This document shows positions 44,888-52,451 of a stretch of DNA of 64,000 bases, piece after piece. The first letter of the stretch is position 1; every line of letters begins with the position of its first letter. The notes beneath the pieces are model-generated. The model made no database searches, was not told the origin of the DNA, and saw only the letters and a list, made by a program, of their open reading frames with translations. The DNA is from Bacteroidales bacterium (lineage in GTDB: Bacteria; Bacteroidota; Bacteroidia; Bacteroidales; F082): contig JAFXLL010000010.1 in assembly GCA_017531225.1 (NCBI GenBank), positions 62,001-126,000 on the forward strand, read 5' to 3'. The position numbers were made by a program, and so were the translations under genes.

Positions 44888-46037
44888 GTTTTTGCAATTC
44901 ATTATATAAAGCCAATCCCTTCACCGTTAGCAGATATTTCTGTCGAGGGTGATGAGGTTTGTCCGGATAGAGCAGACGGACGTAGCCATCAGCAATGGCG
45001 GGGTTGAGATATAGATTCAGAACGTTTTTTCTATCTTTTAGTCCTAGCATTTCCATCATTTCCTTTACCGTAAGCTCCTGACAACCTATAGCTTGTACCA
45101 TTTTTACAATATCTGGATTGTTTGTGTGCAACTTATCCTGAACTTGTGGGGTACTTGTGGGGTACTTGTGGGGTACTTGTTCGCCAGCAGGCATCTTCCA
45201 ATCCTCTGGAGGATCAATCATCATATATCTATTCTTCAGCGTGTTGTTTTCGCCCAACAACAGATTACGGAAAAACCGTATCAGGAACAATGGCTCATAA
45301 TTGATTCCTTTGTTCAAATTGCGGTAATTGGCGCGTACCAGCGCGTTGCGGAAGTACCACGAGTGCCGTTCAAACAGGTCGTTGTTAACGCTGAATCCCT
45401 GTGAACGCAGGTATTTTATGGTAAAAATGGCCGTGGTGCGCGTATTACCTTCGCAAAATGGATGTATCTGCCACAAACCAGACACGAATTTGGCCAGATG
45501 CTCCACCATCAGATCTTTGTTCAACACAGAATAATCAAACTGACGCTCCTGGTCTAGATCGTATTCTACAGCCATCCGTAGGTCCTGCCAGCGACCATAA
45601 ATCACTGAGTCGCCTCGCAGCACCCACTCCTTTTTGGAAATGTCGTATTCACGAAATCGTCCGGCATGTTTGAAAACCCCTTCAAAAATGTCACGATGGA
45701 TAGCCGCAAGTCCAGCTACACTGTACGTAAAGGCATTTGTCTGGAGAAGCTTCGAGATGTTGCTCGACACACGGTCTGCCTCTTCCTTATCCGCGTCGTC
45801 ATTGTCGTGGGCAGTTTTCTTGATGTAGTATTCCTTCACCAGTTCGCGAGCTTCATCGATGGTGATTTCGCCCTCAATATTCCTACGGGCGGTCTGCTGC
45901 AGGTATTCCGAGGTTTTCAACCCATCCACAGCCTGCAAGCCAATCGCCACACGCCAAGCCTCAGCCCTCTCTTTCTGCTGAGGTTCCCCCTGTCGGATAT
46001 ACTCATCGAAATTGATATATGGTTGTTCCTCGCTCAT
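44880..46037 (-). CDS. Fic family protein with N-terminal antitoxin-like and C-terminal winged-helix regions
   Basis: A 385-residue Fic enzyme, expected to transfer AMP (or another nucleotide moiety) to target proteins. The active motif HPFCEGNTR is at 192-200. Residues 27-70 (GLQAVDGLKTSEYL...RRNIEGEIT) resemble the VbhA-type inhibitory helix; the consensus (S/T)xxxE(G/N) has Arg in the Ser/Thr position (R51...E55 G56). Residues about 305-385 look like a winged helix. The linker (287-299) is encoded by an 11-base unit repeated three times, so unit gain or loss would cut off the winged helix. I chose the ATG at 46037; a TTG at 46043 adds two residues. Its stop overlaps the PPDK-like start. 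Confidence 0.92.
   Translation of the reverse strand: MSEEQPYINFDEYIRQGEPQQKERAEAWRVAIGLQAVDGLKTSEYLQQTARRNIEGEITIDEARELVKEYYIKKTAHDNDDADKEEADRVSSNISKLLQTNAFTYSVAGLAAIHRDIFEGVFKHAGRFREYDISKKEWVLRGDSVIYGRWQDLRMAVEYDLDQERQFDYSVLNKDLMVEHLAKFVSGLWQIHPFCEGNTRTTAIFTIKYLRSQGFSVNNDLFERHSWYFRNALVRANYRNLNKGINYEPLFLIRFFRNLLLGENNTLKNRYMMIDPPEDWKMPAGEQVPHKYPTSTPQVQDKLHTNNPDIVKMVQAIGCQELTVKEMMEMLGLKDRKNVLNLYLNPAIADGYVRLLYPDKPHHPRQKYLLTVKGLALYNELQKHV
45142..45180. repeat. 11-base tandem repeat in the Fic gene
   Basis: TTGTGGGGTAC occurs three times in a row (45144-45154, 45155-45165, 45166-45176) plus a partial fourth unit. The unit is not a multiple of three. Confidence 0.92.
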
Positions 46038-46066
46038 CGGCAATGACCTTGTTTTTGTTCGATTTG

Positions 46067-46074
46067 CAAAGATA
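46067..46074 (-). promoter_or_regulatory. -7 box of the Fic gene
   Basis: TATCTTTG on the minus strand, 29 bases before the ATG at 46037. A plus-strand TATCTTTG lies 13 bases further on (46087-46094), reading toward the relic. Confidence 0.55.
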
Positions 46075-46106
46075 GTGAAAAATGCTTATCTTTGCCTCAA
46101 CATTCT

Positions 46107-46250
46107 TCATTCCTTGGCCCGTTTGTTGATGCCGAAGTATTTGGCCGACAAGGCGATAAACTGTTGGTGTTCTTCAGGGATGAAGATATCTTTGTAGCGC
46201 GTTTGCGCCAGATTGGCTTCGAGGGCGCTTGATTTGAAAGGTTCGGACAT
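46107..46250 (-). pseudogene. Relic 5' end of the PPDK-like gene
   Basis: A 47-codon frame beginning MSEPFKSSALEANLAQTRYK and continuing to GINKRAKE then stop. It matches the first 46 codons of the large gene at 40640-44887 at roughly 89% of bases by eye count; most differences are in the first 60 bases and a central stretch of about 40 bases is identical. Similarity stops exactly after CGGGCCAAGGA. It lies behind a -7 box, i.e. where the original gene start would be, with the Fic gene between it and the present start. Confidence 0.9.
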
Positions 46251-46271
46251 GGTGTTGTATTACATAACCTG

Positions 46272-46279
46272 CAAAAATA
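46272..46279 (-). promoter_or_regulatory. -7 box before the relic 5' end
   Basis: TATTTTTG on the minus strand, 21 bases before the relic ATG at 46250. Probably the original promoter of the PPDK-like gene. Confidence 0.6.
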
Positions 46280-46347
46280 CGCCTTTTTCGTGAAAGAGAC
46301 TGTGGGTTGAGGAAAAAAGTTACCGTTAGCAATATGTTCAAAACAGT

Positions 46348-46396
46348 TGAGTTTTTTCCAAAATCGTCATTTTTCTTCAATTTTGGAAAAAACTCA
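46348..46396. repeat. Long perfect inverted repeat
   Basis: TGAGTTTTTTCCAAAA (46348-46363) is the exact inverse of 46381-46396, 16 bp with a 17-base loop. A short T-run follows on the plus side. It could be a terminator or the relic of a small mobile element. Confidence 0.8.
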
Positions 46397-46667
46397 GCTT
46401 TTTTCAGAGGTTTGAACTGACGTCCTCCTTAGGTCATCCTTTACCCTACATAAGTGTTCCATTGGTCTCCTCTCGACCAAAACCCGTGTTTTCCTGTCAG
46501 AAAATCCCCAACTTCCCCCCGCACTTCCTTCGCCTTTCGCAAGGAGATGCCATCACCTTGGGAACTCCTTGGGTAGAGCTTGCCAAAATAGAGTATCTTA
46601 AATACCAACCTACCTGACAAATTAGTTTGGGCTGGAATTCCGAAAACCCCGGCAGGCAAAAAACACA
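46397..46667. other. Intergenic stretch without a supported gene
   Basis: About 270 bases between two hairpins. One minus-strand frame (46441-46704, 87 codons) is open but starts inside a palindromic repeat and has no promoter or recognisable family, so I do not call it. Confidence 0.5.
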
Positions 46668-46694
46668 TAGAGACGCCACAATGTGACGTCTCTA
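46668..46694. repeat. TAGAGACG/CGTCTCTA palindrome
   Basis: TAGAGACG (46668-46675) pairs with CGTCTCTA (46687-46694) and an inner CAC/GTG. It resembles the short 'agagacgc' interspersed palindromes seen in many bacterial intergenic regions, and may end transcripts of the gene that follows on the minus strand. Confidence 0.7.
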
Positions 46695-46770
46695 CGATTT
46701 TCATGCGGGAATGGCAAATCTCCCTTCCCTCGGCTTGCGGAATTGGAAATCCCGCCTCCTTGCTAACCGC

Positions 46771-48465
46771 TTAGTTGGCATCCCACACCAAACGAACACA
46801 CATGCCAAGATGGCGTTGTGGGGAATACGCATAATTAATGTTATCATCTTCAAAGCGGAAAGCCGTCGCTTGTGGAGTTGCTGTCGAATTAGGTTGCTGT
46901 GCCACACCAGTGGCCGTCCAATAATTACCAAACATGTACCAATCCATCTTATAGTGGTAATTGTACTCATAGTAATAACTACCTTCACGGTAGCCGAGAG
47001 CAGGCAGGAACACACATCCGGCATCAAGAAGTTCATTCACCAGATTAATATAGCCACTACCAGTAAATTTATGAATTTTATTTGTCTTGTTCCATTCAGT
47101 ATAACCGGAAGTGGATCCGCCGTTATAGCCATCAGGCGCTATGAAAATGCCATTTGTAATCACCAAATTGACGAGGGTTGTACCATTATACACCGGCTGC
47201 TTCCAACTTGCCCTCAGGAAACGTTTACCTGATCTCGAACTGAGAAGGTATTGCCATTCGGCTGCCGTCAGCGTGCGCCAATAGTTGCCATAGGCAGTCC
47301 CTCTGAGTGCACATCCCCAGTCTGTTCCATCATTCCAGTTCAGGTTCCTTGATCCGTCCACCCAATCGTTTTCTGATACAGTAGTAGTGCCGTGAAATCC
47401 CCAGCTGAATCGATCCATTTCATTGCTACTAGTTATATGAACCGCAGTTGTACCCGTGCTCCCCGAATTAGAGGTTATGGCATAAAAACCAGGGCACTCG
47501 TCATACTGGTATTCGTGGAAGCCCCACACCAGTTGGTTGGGGTTGGCTGCGTTACACTTCAGGTTGGCCCTCGAGAAATAGACCTTCTGCGTAGAACTGA
47601 CCGAGAATTGTTTCAATTCGCCAGCACTATTCTTGACAGCATAATCTGCACCAGGTGCTGCAAATACAGGATTTGTAAGCGATATTCCGGAGTTGATAAA
47701 CTGGTTTGCATTAAGTGTTCCAGCGGGTGCCCCGCTCACATTGCCGTCGGCAGAAAGGTTGGTGCCGGGCAGCAGGATGGCCCATCTCACGCCCGTGTTG
47801 CCTTCCTCCCTGTAAAGGTCGATGGTGCCCGTGGTTGAGGTCTTGGCAATCGGAGTGAAATCATCACCAGCTGTTGTGGCAAAGCTGATGGTGGCCTCGG
47901 TCGGCATGTTCGACAAGGTGCATATATAATTTGTTTCCTTGTTGAGATTGAACTTCACCAAGGCACACTTGTATTCCAAAACGGCAGAGTATTTGGTGCC
48001 ATTCCCGTAAGTTTGGGTCGAAGCACCGTAGCAAAGCACAGGCAGGTTCTGGCTTTGGTCGGCAATGCTGATGTTGAAACTGGTTGTATTTTCGGTAATG
48101 CTTTCGACGTCAGGACCTTTCCCTCCCAAGAAGTAGAAGTGCAGATAGTCTGCAGTGTTAGTTGGGGCTTCAAGATCGCCGGCAAAGGCACCGTTTTGGT
48201 AGGTCAGATAGCCAATGTATTTGCCGTCGTGGCCCACATAGAGGACATCGCCGTCTTCGAATTTGATCATGCCGAGGTTCGGGGCCACTGCGTGTCTGCC
48301 GCCGTTGTCGTTCACGTTCACATCGAGGCTTTCGCCGTTGTTCACGTTCAAGGTGATGTGAACCTTTTCTCCGCCATTGCCATTGGTGGGAGTTTCCTCT
48401 TTCTTGCATTGGCTCATTCCAAGCACGAGAGCCAAGGCCATGATGATTGTGCTAAGTTTCTTCAT
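46771..48465 (-). CDS. Lipoprotein with C-terminal FISUMP/SUMF-like domain
   Basis: A 564-residue lipoprotein. The signal peptide MKKLSTIIMALALVLGMSQC gives a lipobox with Cys 20. Residues about 35-300 are beta-rich and fimbrillin-like in style (DVLYVGHDGKYIGYLTYQNGAF; VRWAILLPGTNLS). Residues about 325-564 begin FSVSSTQKVYFSRANLKC and run through WRTLTAAEWQYLLSSR to AFRFEDDNINYAYSPQRHLGMCVRLV, the pattern of 'major paralogous' FISUMP domains common on Bacteroidales and Fibrobacter surfaces. I chose the ATG at 48465 because it starts the signal peptide; the frame is open upstream without support. A surface role is inferred. Confidence 0.85.
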   Translation of the reverse strand: MKKLSTIIMALALVLGMSQCKKEETPTNGNGGEKVHITLNVNNGESLDVNVNDNGGRHAVAPNLGMIKFEDGDVLYVGHDGKYIGYLTYQNGAFAGDLEAPTNTADYLHFYFLGGKGPDVESITENTTSFNISIADQSQNLPVLCYGASTQTYGNGTKYSAVLEYKCALVKFNLNKETNYICTLSNMPTEATISFATTAGDDFTPIAKTSTTGTIDLYREEGNTGVRWAILLPGTNLSADGNVSGAPAGTLNANQFINSGISLTNPVFAAPGADYAVKNSAGELKQFSVSSTQKVYFSRANLKCNAANPNQLVWGFHEYQYDECPGFYAITSNSGSTGTTAVHITSSNEMDRFSWGFHGTTTVSENDWVDGSRNLNWNDGTDWGCALRGTAYGNYWRTLTAAEWQYLLSSRSGKRFLRASWKQPVYNGTTLVNLVITNGIFIAPDGYNGGSTSGYTEWNKTNKIHKFTGSGYINLVNELLDAGCVFLPALGYREGSYYYEYNYHYKMDWYMFGNYWTATGVAQQPNSTATPQATAFRFEDDNINYAYSPQRHLGMCVRLVWDAN

Positions 48466-48481
48466 TTTAATCGTTGTGTTT

Positions 48482-48886
48482 TTAGTTGTTTTCCTGATTT
48501 TTGCGTTTTTTCGAGAATGCGTAGGCCGCGCCAGCCGCTGCCATGATGAAGAGTCCGCTGCCAAGCGGGGCAGGCTGAGGAGGATTTTGTCCAAACACTC
48601 CGATGCCAATCCCGTAGTTGCCGCCTGCTTGGCCACCGTTGCCGCCGAACTGTCCGGTCGTGATGTCGAAGCTGTTGGTGCCCGTAGCGAGCATGAAGAG
48701 TCCGTTAGAGGCGTCCGTAGCGCTCATGAAGATTCCGTTAGAAGCGCCAGCCTCCGTTTCTGCGCCTTTGCCAAACAACCCGCCATTGCCATCGTATTGG
48801 GCCATCAGCGTAGTGGACGGCACCATCAAGGCTGCCAATCCGAGGAAAAGCACTGCGGCTTTCCGCTTTTTTGTGTTTTTGAACAT
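48482..48886 (-). CDS. Small secreted protein with C-terminal sorting-like tail
   Basis: A 134-residue protein: signal peptide (about 1-29, ending TLMAQ), a low-complexity Gly/Asn/Ala middle with imperfect repeats (ASNGIFMSATD, ASNGLFMLATG), and a tripartite tail of APLGSG, a hydrophobic helix and KKRK. The tail resembles a C-terminal sorting signal and matches the end of the protein at 63061-63357. It lies 16 bases before the FISUMP lipoprotein gene, probably in the same operon. Confidence 0.75.
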   Translation of the reverse strand: MFKNTKKRKAAVLFLGLAALMVPSTTLMAQYDGNGGLFGKGAETEAGASNGIFMSATDASNGLFMLATGTNSFDITTGQFGGNGGQAGGNYGIGIGVFGQNPPQPAPLGSGLFIMAAAGAAYAFSKKRKNQENN

Positions 48887-48952
48887 TGGTTTGAAAATTT
48901 GTTTTAAATAAAATGTTAATAAAAATTAAACAATCATCTTTTTTTGAGACTG

Positions 48953-48960
48953 CAAAAATA
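48953..48960 (-). promoter_or_regulatory. -7 box of the secreted-protein operon
   Basis: TATTTTTG on the minus strand, 66 bases before the start at 48886. The leader that follows (GCAGTCTCAAAAAAAGAT) is nearly the same as that of korAB. Confidence 0.6.
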
Positions 48961-49123
48961 GTCCATTTGACCCAACCCAAAACCTCCTTCCGAAGGTTTT
49001 GCAAATCCCAAAACAAGTTTTGCAAAATCAGCAATAATTGCAGATTCTGAAACCGTTTTTGCAGATTCTACAGATCGGACTTTGCGGATTTTGAAAGTCA
49101 AACAAGAAGGTAATTGGGGGCTG

Positions 49124-50275
49124 TTATTCCACGCCAGTGGTGTCGCGCATCCAGGCCGTCACGGTCTGTCCAATGCGTTGTTTGAAGGCCGCACTGAAGG
49201 TGCTGTAGCTTCGGAAGCCGCTCTCGGAGGCCAGCTGCTGGGCAGTGAAAGAACGTTGTGTGGCGACGGCTTCATGGTAAAGGTTGATAAAATGGTTGAT
49301 GCGCAGACCGTTGATGTAGGCGTTGTAGGTCAGGCCCTGCTGGGTGAAATACTGGCTGAGGTAATAGTGATTGGTGCCAATGGTCTGCGAGAGTTGGGAA
49401 AGTGAAAGGTCTTGCTTCAAGTAAAGTTGGGCATCCTCACAATGTTGCTTAAGCAGGGCTCCTATGCCGGAGAGCGTGGCTAATGGAGCCGTTTCTTCAG
49501 GTTCGGCAGGAAGGGGATCTTCCGTGTCGACGCCAGTCATGCCATCCAATTGTTGCAGCGTCTCCACCCTCCACAGCATGAGACCGAAGAAAGGAATCTC
49601 GAGGAATTGCACGATAAAGCCGATGACCTTGTAGCGGCTTTCGAACCCGAAAAAGAGGATGAGCAGCAGTGCGGTGATGAAGATCATTATATAGCTCGAC
49701 CTTATCTCCTTATGCTCCAAGTCGGCATAGTTGTCGCACAGCCAGTGCCTGTATCGCCAGGCGGCAAACACCAGATAAACGGTAAAGAGCACACAGGACA
49801 ACACCATGTATGCGATGGCCAAGTCGAGGAAAAGGCCATCAGGATAGGCAAGGTGCAACGCCCATAGTACCGCGTATGGCATAGTCGCTATGACGACAGG
49901 CCAGAGAGGCCGCTTGCGGTCTTGGAGCATGGCTAACAGCGTGCCTGTAATCGTGGTGAGCATCCCCACGCAGTCGAGCACAGAAGCCACCATAAGGCCA
50001 ATCATATTGAGATGCCTGGTATCGAGCACAGAAGCCTCCATAACGCCAATCATGTTGAGATGCCTGGTATAGAAGTACAAAAGAAGCCACCAAAAATGGC
50101 CCAGACATGACACGGCAAAGAATGCCGCAGCCCAGCGACGCAACGTCAGTGGTGGCGTGACATCGGGCGCGAAGGCATTGCCTTTGCGCAGCAACAAATA
50201 GAGGAAGGCGATGAGTGATGCCATGGTCGCTCCACCATAGAGCATGATATAAAGTAAATCACCAACACTATTCAT
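49124..50275 (-). CDS. Membrane-bound AraC family regulator
   Basis: A 383-residue protein: about seven membrane helices (residues 5-240) followed by a linker and an AraC-type double helix-turn-helix domain (about 275-380; LSLSQLSQTIGTNHYYLSQYF and ESGFRSYSTFSAAFKQRIG). This architecture is common in Bacteroidetes as a membrane sensor-regulator. A 48-base tandem duplication (49974-50069) repeats 16 residues (TRHLNMIG...ASVLD) within the helix region. Target genes are unknown; the secreted-protein operon directly downstream is a candidate. Confidence 0.9.
   Translation of the reverse strand: MNSVGDLLYIMLYGGATMASLIAFLYLLLRKGNAFAPDVTPPLTLRRWAAAFFAVSCLGHFWWLLLYFYTRHLNMIGVMEASVLDTRHLNMIGLMVASVLDCVGMLTTITGTLLAMLQDRKRPLWPVVIATMPYAVLWALHLAYPDGLFLDLAIAYMVLSCVLFTVYLVFAAWRYRHWLCDNYADLEHKEIRSSYIMIFITALLLILFFGFESRYKVIGFIVQFLEIPFFGLMLWRVETLQQLDGMTGVDTEDPLPAEPEETAPLATLSGIGALLKQHCEDAQLYLKQDLSLSQLSQTIGTNHYYLSQYFTQQGLTYNAYINGLRINHFINLYHEAVATQRSFTAQQLASESGFRSYSTFSAAFKQRIGQTVTAWMRDTTGVE
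49974..50069. repeat. 48-base tandem duplication in the AraC-type gene
   Basis: Two adjacent 48-base units (49974-50021, 50022-50069) differ at only a few positions and keep the frame. Confidence 0.9.
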
Positions 50276-50297
50276 TGTTTTTTTAATTTTGAAGCGG

Positions 50298-50305
50298 CAA
50301 AATTA
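50298..50305 (-). promoter_or_regulatory. -7 box of AraC-type gene
   Basis: TAATTTTG on the minus strand, 22 bases before the start at 50275. Confidence 0.5.
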
Positions 50306-50448
50306 CAAAAAAACATACACAAGCATCTTTTTAAGCGAAAAAAAACATAGTGGAATTACTTCCCAAAACAAGCATATATTGTCTTCCATTCAGAACGTAA
50401 TAAAAAGGAAATTTCGCAATAAAGCAATTTTTTTCGCAAAAAAAATCG

Positions 50449-50456
50449 TAGTTTTG
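50449..50456 (+). promoter_or_regulatory. -7 box of DUF3791-DUF3990-DUF3791 operon
   Basis: TAGTTTTG on the plus strand, 13 bases before the ATG at 50470. Confidence 0.5.
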
Positions 50457-50469
50457 CAAAAAATATCCT

Positions 50470-50679
50470 ATGGAAGCCATCAGATACATAAATTGTTGCA
50501 TCGTCGGGTTTGGACAAAGGTTGGGGTTGGAGCCTAAATGGGCTTGCCGTTATCTTTATCTTCACGGCGGACTGGAACTGCTTGACAAAAACTATCAAGC
50601 CGAACACCTGTTGCCTTTGGACGACACCATCGACGACTTGATTTCTTATTGCAAACGCCACGGAGGAACTTTGGAATGA
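50470..50679 (+). CDS. DUF3791 protein, first copy (putative antitoxin)
   Basis: A 69-residue protein (MEAIRYINCCIVGFGQRLGL start). The pattern of an N-terminal hydrophobic helix, 'A.RYL...GGLELLDKNYQAEHLLPLDDTIDDLI' matches DUF3791, small proteins that almost always accompany DUF3990. It overlaps the DUF3990 gene (ATGA). Confidence 0.8.
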   Translation: MEAIRYINCCIVGFGQRLGLEPKWACRYLYLHGGLELLDKNYQAEHLLPLDDTIDDLISYCKRHGGTLE

Positions 50680-51140
50680 TACTTTTTCATGGCACCAACA
50701 TAGCGTTTGACAGCATAGATTTGTCAAAATGCAGGCCGAACAAGGACTTTGGTCGAGGTTTCTATTTGACCTCCATCGAGAGCCAAGCCATTGAAATGGC
50801 CCAGCGCAGGTGCAACTTCAACGAAGGAGGTTCGCCCATCGTCCAAAAATATGAATGGGATGAAAACACCAACGATTTGCAAGCGTTGCTTTTTGAAGGC
50901 ATTTCTGTGGAATGGGCGGAGTTTATCGTGAAAAACCGAGACAGAAAGCAACAAGAATCCCATAGTTACGACCTAGTCATAGGGCCGATTGCCGATGATG
51001 GCGTTGTGTATCAAATCAACCGTTATCTTCAACACATCATCACCTTAAAGCAACTGGTCAAAGAAATGAAATACAAAAAGTTGAACAACCAATATTGTTT
51101 TTGCACCGAAAAGGCAATACAGCATTTGAAGAGATTATGA
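50676..51140 (+). CDS. DUF3990 protein (ADP-ribosyltransferase-like, putative toxin)
   Basis: A 154-residue protein starting MILFHGTNIAFDSID. DUF3990 belongs to the ADP-ribosyltransferase fold group. The first two parts of the H-Y-E triad can be read as His 5 in FHGT and Tyr 30 in FGRGFYLTS; a third acidic residue is likely in the VEWAEFIV segment. It overlaps both flanking DUF3791 genes by 4 bases, so the three are translated as a unit. I infer a toxin with two antitoxin-like partners; the target is unknown. Confidence 0.85.
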   Translation: MILFHGTNIAFDSIDLSKCRPNKDFGRGFYLTSIESQAIEMAQRRCNFNEGGSPIVQKYEWDENTNDLQALLFEGISVEWAEFIVKNRDRKQQESHSYDLVIGPIADDGVVYQINRYLQHIITLKQLVKEMKYKKLNNQYCFCTEKAIQHLKRL

Positions 51141-51364
51141 ACGAGAATGAGTTTCAGTTTGTGATGGACTGCGATGTGGAGTCGTTGGTGTCGTTCTTGC
51201 AAGATGATTACCAATTGCCCTTGTCCGAGGCTTTTGAGAAAGTGTATAGCTCCAAGACTTTTGAGAAACTGAAAGACCGAAAAACAGGTTTGTATTTGCA
51301 AAGTCCGGCCTACATTTACACCTTTTTGATGGAAGAAATACGCGGACAACACAAAAATGACTAA
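51137..51364 (+). CDS. DUF3791-like protein, second copy
   Basis: A 75-residue protein starting MNENEFQFVMDCDVESLVSFLQDDYQLPLSEAF. Its helical pattern (FLQ-D---PLSEAFEKVYSSKTFEKL...GLYLQSPAYIYTFL) is that of DUF3791 relatives. It is not a copy of the first gene, and its own role may differ. The start overlaps the DUF3990 stop. The next gene's -7 box overlaps its stop codon. Confidence 0.75.
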   Translation: MNENEFQFVMDCDVESLVSFLQDDYQLPLSEAFEKVYSSKTFEKLKDRKTGLYLQSPAYIYTFLMEEIRGQHKND

Positions 51365-51369
51365 CTTTG
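51362..51369 (+). promoter_or_regulatory. -7 box of gap
   Basis: TAACTTTG on the plus strand, 58 bases before the gap ATG; it overlaps the stop codon of the preceding gene. Confidence 0.6.
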
Positions 51370-51427
51370 CATGGTTTTTTACAACTAAAATTGAACGTAA
51401 TTAATTAGAAATCATAAATTTACAAAG

Positions 51428-52435
51428 ATGGAAAAAATTAAAGTAGGTATCAATGGTTTCGGCCGCATTGGCCGCAACGTGTTCCGCATCATCTGCGAAC
51501 GTCCGAACTTAGAGATCGTGGGCGTCAACGACCTGACCAGCACGAAGGTCTTGGCTCACCTGTTGAAATATGACTCCACCCAGGGCAAGTTCCCCGGCAC
51601 CGTGGAATATGATGAGACTGCACTGATCGTCAACGGCGTGCGCGTCCCCGTCACGGCTGAGCGCGCTCCCCTGAACATCAAGTGGAGCAAGACTCCCGAC
51701 GTGGTGGTTGAGTCCACCGGCGTGTTCCGCTCCAAGGAAAGCAGCAAGGGCGGCTATGGCGACCACCTGAAGAACGGCGCCAAGAAGGTCATCCTCTCGG
51801 CTCCCTCGAAGGACGCCATCGACGCCACCATCGTGGTGGGCGTCAACAACAACGACCTGACTGATGATGTGGAATGCGTCAGCAACGCCTCCTGCACCAC
51901 CAACTGCCTGGCTCCCGTGGCCAAGGTGCTGAACGACCGCTTCGGCATCGAGCAGGGCTACATCACCACCATCCACAGCTACACCAACGACCAGGTGATC
52001 CTCGATGGTCCGCACAGCGACCTGCGCCGCGCCCGTAGCGCCGCCATGTCGCAGATTCCGACCACCACTGGCGCTGCCAAGGCCGTGGGTATCGTCATCC
52101 CCGAACTGAATGGCAAACTCGACGGCATCGCCGTCCGCGTCCCCACGCCTACGGGTTCGCTCGTCGACCTCGTCTGCACGCTGAAGACCGAAGCCACCAA
52201 GGAAGAGATCAACGCCGCCATGAAGGAAGCCGCTGAAGGCCCGATGAAGGGTGTCCTCGAATACACCGAAGACCCGATCGTGAGCTGCGACGTCATTCAC
52301 AACCCGCACAGCAGCATCTTCGATGCCCAAAGCACCATGGTGATGGGCAAGATGGTGAAGATCATGTCGTGGTATGATAACGAATGGGGTTATTCCAACC
52401 GCATGGTCGACCTCATTGAGATGATGAAGTATTAA
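51428..52435 (+). CDS. gap: Glyceraldehyde-3-phosphate dehydrogenase, type I
   Basis: A 335-residue glycolytic GAPDH. NAD-binding GINGFGRIGRNVFR is at the start, catalytic SNASCTTNCLAPV near 150, and the C-terminal WYDNEWGYSNRMVDL is intact. The gene shows strongly biased codon use (C-ending codons), consistent with high expression. Single-gene unit. A 14-base palindrome (TGAGAGGCCTCTCA, 52441-52454) follows and includes the stop of the convergent gene. Confidence 0.97.
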   Translation: MEKIKVGINGFGRIGRNVFRIICERPNLEIVGVNDLTSTKVLAHLLKYDSTQGKFPGTVEYDETALIVNGVRVPVTAERAPLNIKWSKTPDVVVESTGVFRSKESSKGGYGDHLKNGAKKVILSAPSKDAIDATIVVGVNNNDLTDDVECVSNASCTTNCLAPVAKVLNDRFGIEQGYITTIHSYTNDQVILDGPHSDLRRARSAAMSQIPTTTGAAKAVGIVIPELNGKLDGIAVRVPTPTGSLVDLVCTLKTEATKEEINAAMKEAAEGPMKGVLEYTEDPIVSCDVIHNPHSSIFDAQSTMVMGKMVKIMSWYDNEWGYSNRMVDLIEMMKY

Positions 52436-52451
52436 AAAGTTGAGAGGCCTC

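Noticed and set aside
45142-45180. Possible CRISPR-like array
   Set aside because: The three 11-base units are directly adjacent with no spacers and lie in a coding region.
46441-46704. 87-codon minus-strand frame in the accessory gap
   Set aside because: It begins within the agagacg palindrome, lacks a promoter and a recognisable family; could be repeat-derived.
50356-50727. 123-codon minus-strand frame across the DUF3791 gene
   Set aside because: It overlaps two supported plus-strand genes and the AraC promoter region.
51509-52330. 273-codon minus-strand frame opposite gap
   Set aside because: It arises from the strongly biased codons of gap and shows only low-complexity His/Val/Asp sequence.
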